A DNA stretch of 64,000 nucleotides from Cedecea colo (GTDB lineage: Bacteria; Pseudomonadota; Gammaproteobacteria; Enterobacterales; Enterobacteriaceae), in contig NZ_SOYS01000002.1 in assembly GCF_011808225.1 (NCBI RefSeq), positions 620,001 to 684,000 of the forward strand, given 5' to 3'. Position numbers and translations under genes: made by a program. The number at the start of each line of letters is the position of its first letter. The first letter of the stretch is position 1. Below, one piece after another: positions 63,546 through 64,000 of this stretch. The notes under the pieces are model-generated. The model saw nothing but the letters and a program-made list of their open reading frames with translations, searched no databases and was not told the DNA's origin.

Positions 63546-64000
63546 TTACCTCCCGATAAGTAGTGCAAATGATTCATAAGGCTGAAGCTCAAGGCTTACC
63601 GCCAGGGCGTCACGCGGCGCATAATTGCTGACCAGGCATTCACCGTGCCAGGCCTGCATCTCCTCAGGAATATCAAGCGTGAGGTGCTCGCGAGAAAAGT
63701 TATTCACCACCAGCAGCCGCTCTTCACCCAGCGTTCTTAACCAGGCGAATACCTGCGGATGCTCTTTTAAAATCGGCCTGAAGTTACCGTAAACCAGAAT
63801 CGGATACTGCTTACGCAGCGCCACCAGCTTCTGGTAATGCCACAGAATGGAATCAGGCTCGGCCAGGGCTGCGGCAACGTTGATTTCACGGTAGTTGGGA
63901 TTGGCCGCAATCCACGGAATGCCGGTAGTAAATCCGGCATTCGGGCTGTCGTCCCACTGCATTGGCGTGCGCGCGTTATCCCGCCCGTTGGCGTGTATCC
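63546..64000 (-). CDS. GH13 alpha-glucosidase, C-terminal part, cut by window edge
   Basis: The frame is open from base 64000 to the stop at 63546 and encodes the last 150 or so residues of a second alpha-glucosidase (NGRDNARTPMQWDDSPNAGF is the start of the visible part). The catalytic centre lies outside the window. The C-terminal beta domain (LRKQYPILVYGNF..., LLVVNNFS) is of the TreC/MalL type. It is upstream of the complete GH13 gene in the same transcript. Whether it is a trehalose-6-phosphate hydrolase or an oligoglucosidase cannot be told. Confidence 0.85.
   Translation of the reverse strand, partial: IHANGRDNARTPMQWDDSPNAGFTTGIPWIAANPNYREINVAAALAEPDSILWHYQKLVALRKQYPILVYGNFRPILKEHPQVFAWLRTLGEERLLVVNNFSREHLTLDIPEEMQAWHGECLVSNYAPRDALAVSLELQPYESFALLIGR

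Noticed and set aside
1-64000. CRISPR array, phage or insertion sequence
   Set aside because: No regularly spaced repeats, integrase, transposase or terminal inverted repeats were noticed, even around the trehalose and copper operons. The tRNA cluster has no integrated element beside it.

Overview
The window is a chromosomal segment from a member of the Enterobacteriaceae that is not Escherichia coli itself. Most of it follows the E. coli glnS-to-rna gene order closely, and many proteins have the same length as their E. coli counterparts (NagB 266, NagA 382, NagC 406, NagD 250, LipA 321, DacA 403 residues). Base composition is moderately G+C-rich. I cannot assign a genus from the sequence alone.

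Layout. 1-10102: glnS (3' end cut off by the window edge), nagE divergent from nagBAC-nagD, then asnB; this is N-acetylglucosamine uptake and catabolism with NagC and CRP sites between nagE and nagB. 10351-11011: seven tRNA genes (Met, Leu, Gln, Gln, Met, Gln, Gln) behind a strong promoter with a G+C-rich discriminator. 11091-18095: ubiF, then miaB, ybeZ, ybeY, ybeX and lnt. 18141-21859: the gltIJKL glutamate/aspartate ABC importer, with a consensus-matching sigma-54 promoter upstream and an SroC-like small RNA between gltI and gltJ. 21896-35848: ybeL, leuS-lptE-holA-nadD-cobC, rsfS-rlmH-mrdA-mrdB-rlpA, dacA, ybeD and lipB, which serve translation, LPS export, replication, NAD synthesis, cell elongation and lipoate synthesis. 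42945-46820: lipA, tatE, ybeM, crcB, a 28-codon membrane ORF, cspE and pagP.

Accessory segments. (a) 35849-42665: treZ-treY-glgX lies between lipB and lipA, where E. coli has ybeF. The genes are tightly packed, use the Arg codon AGG often, and are preceded by a perfect CRP box; together they can turn glycogen or maltodextrin into trehalose. (b) 47006-53649: a Cu(I)/Ag(I) efflux operon (small His/Met/Cys-rich exported protein, CusF-like chaperone, TolC-family channel, CusB-like adaptor, CusA-like RND pump). The adaptor carries its own C-terminal CusF domain. (c) 56474-61366: a sugar-acid cluster (MFS carrier, 2-hydroxyacid dehydrogenase, IdnR/GntR-type LacI regulator, IdnO-type 5-ketogluconate reductase, YhcH/TabA-type protein) beside dcuC and rna. 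(d) 61416-64000: a small Cys-rich exported protein and two tandem GH13 alpha-glucosidases, the second cut by the window edge.

No phage, insertion sequence, integrase or CRISPR array was seen. The less ordinary items are the treZYX replacement, the adaptor-chaperone fusion, a structured-looking element between nagC and nagD, the gltI regulatory region, a metT gene with a compensated acceptor-stem change, and two unrecognised small proteins.
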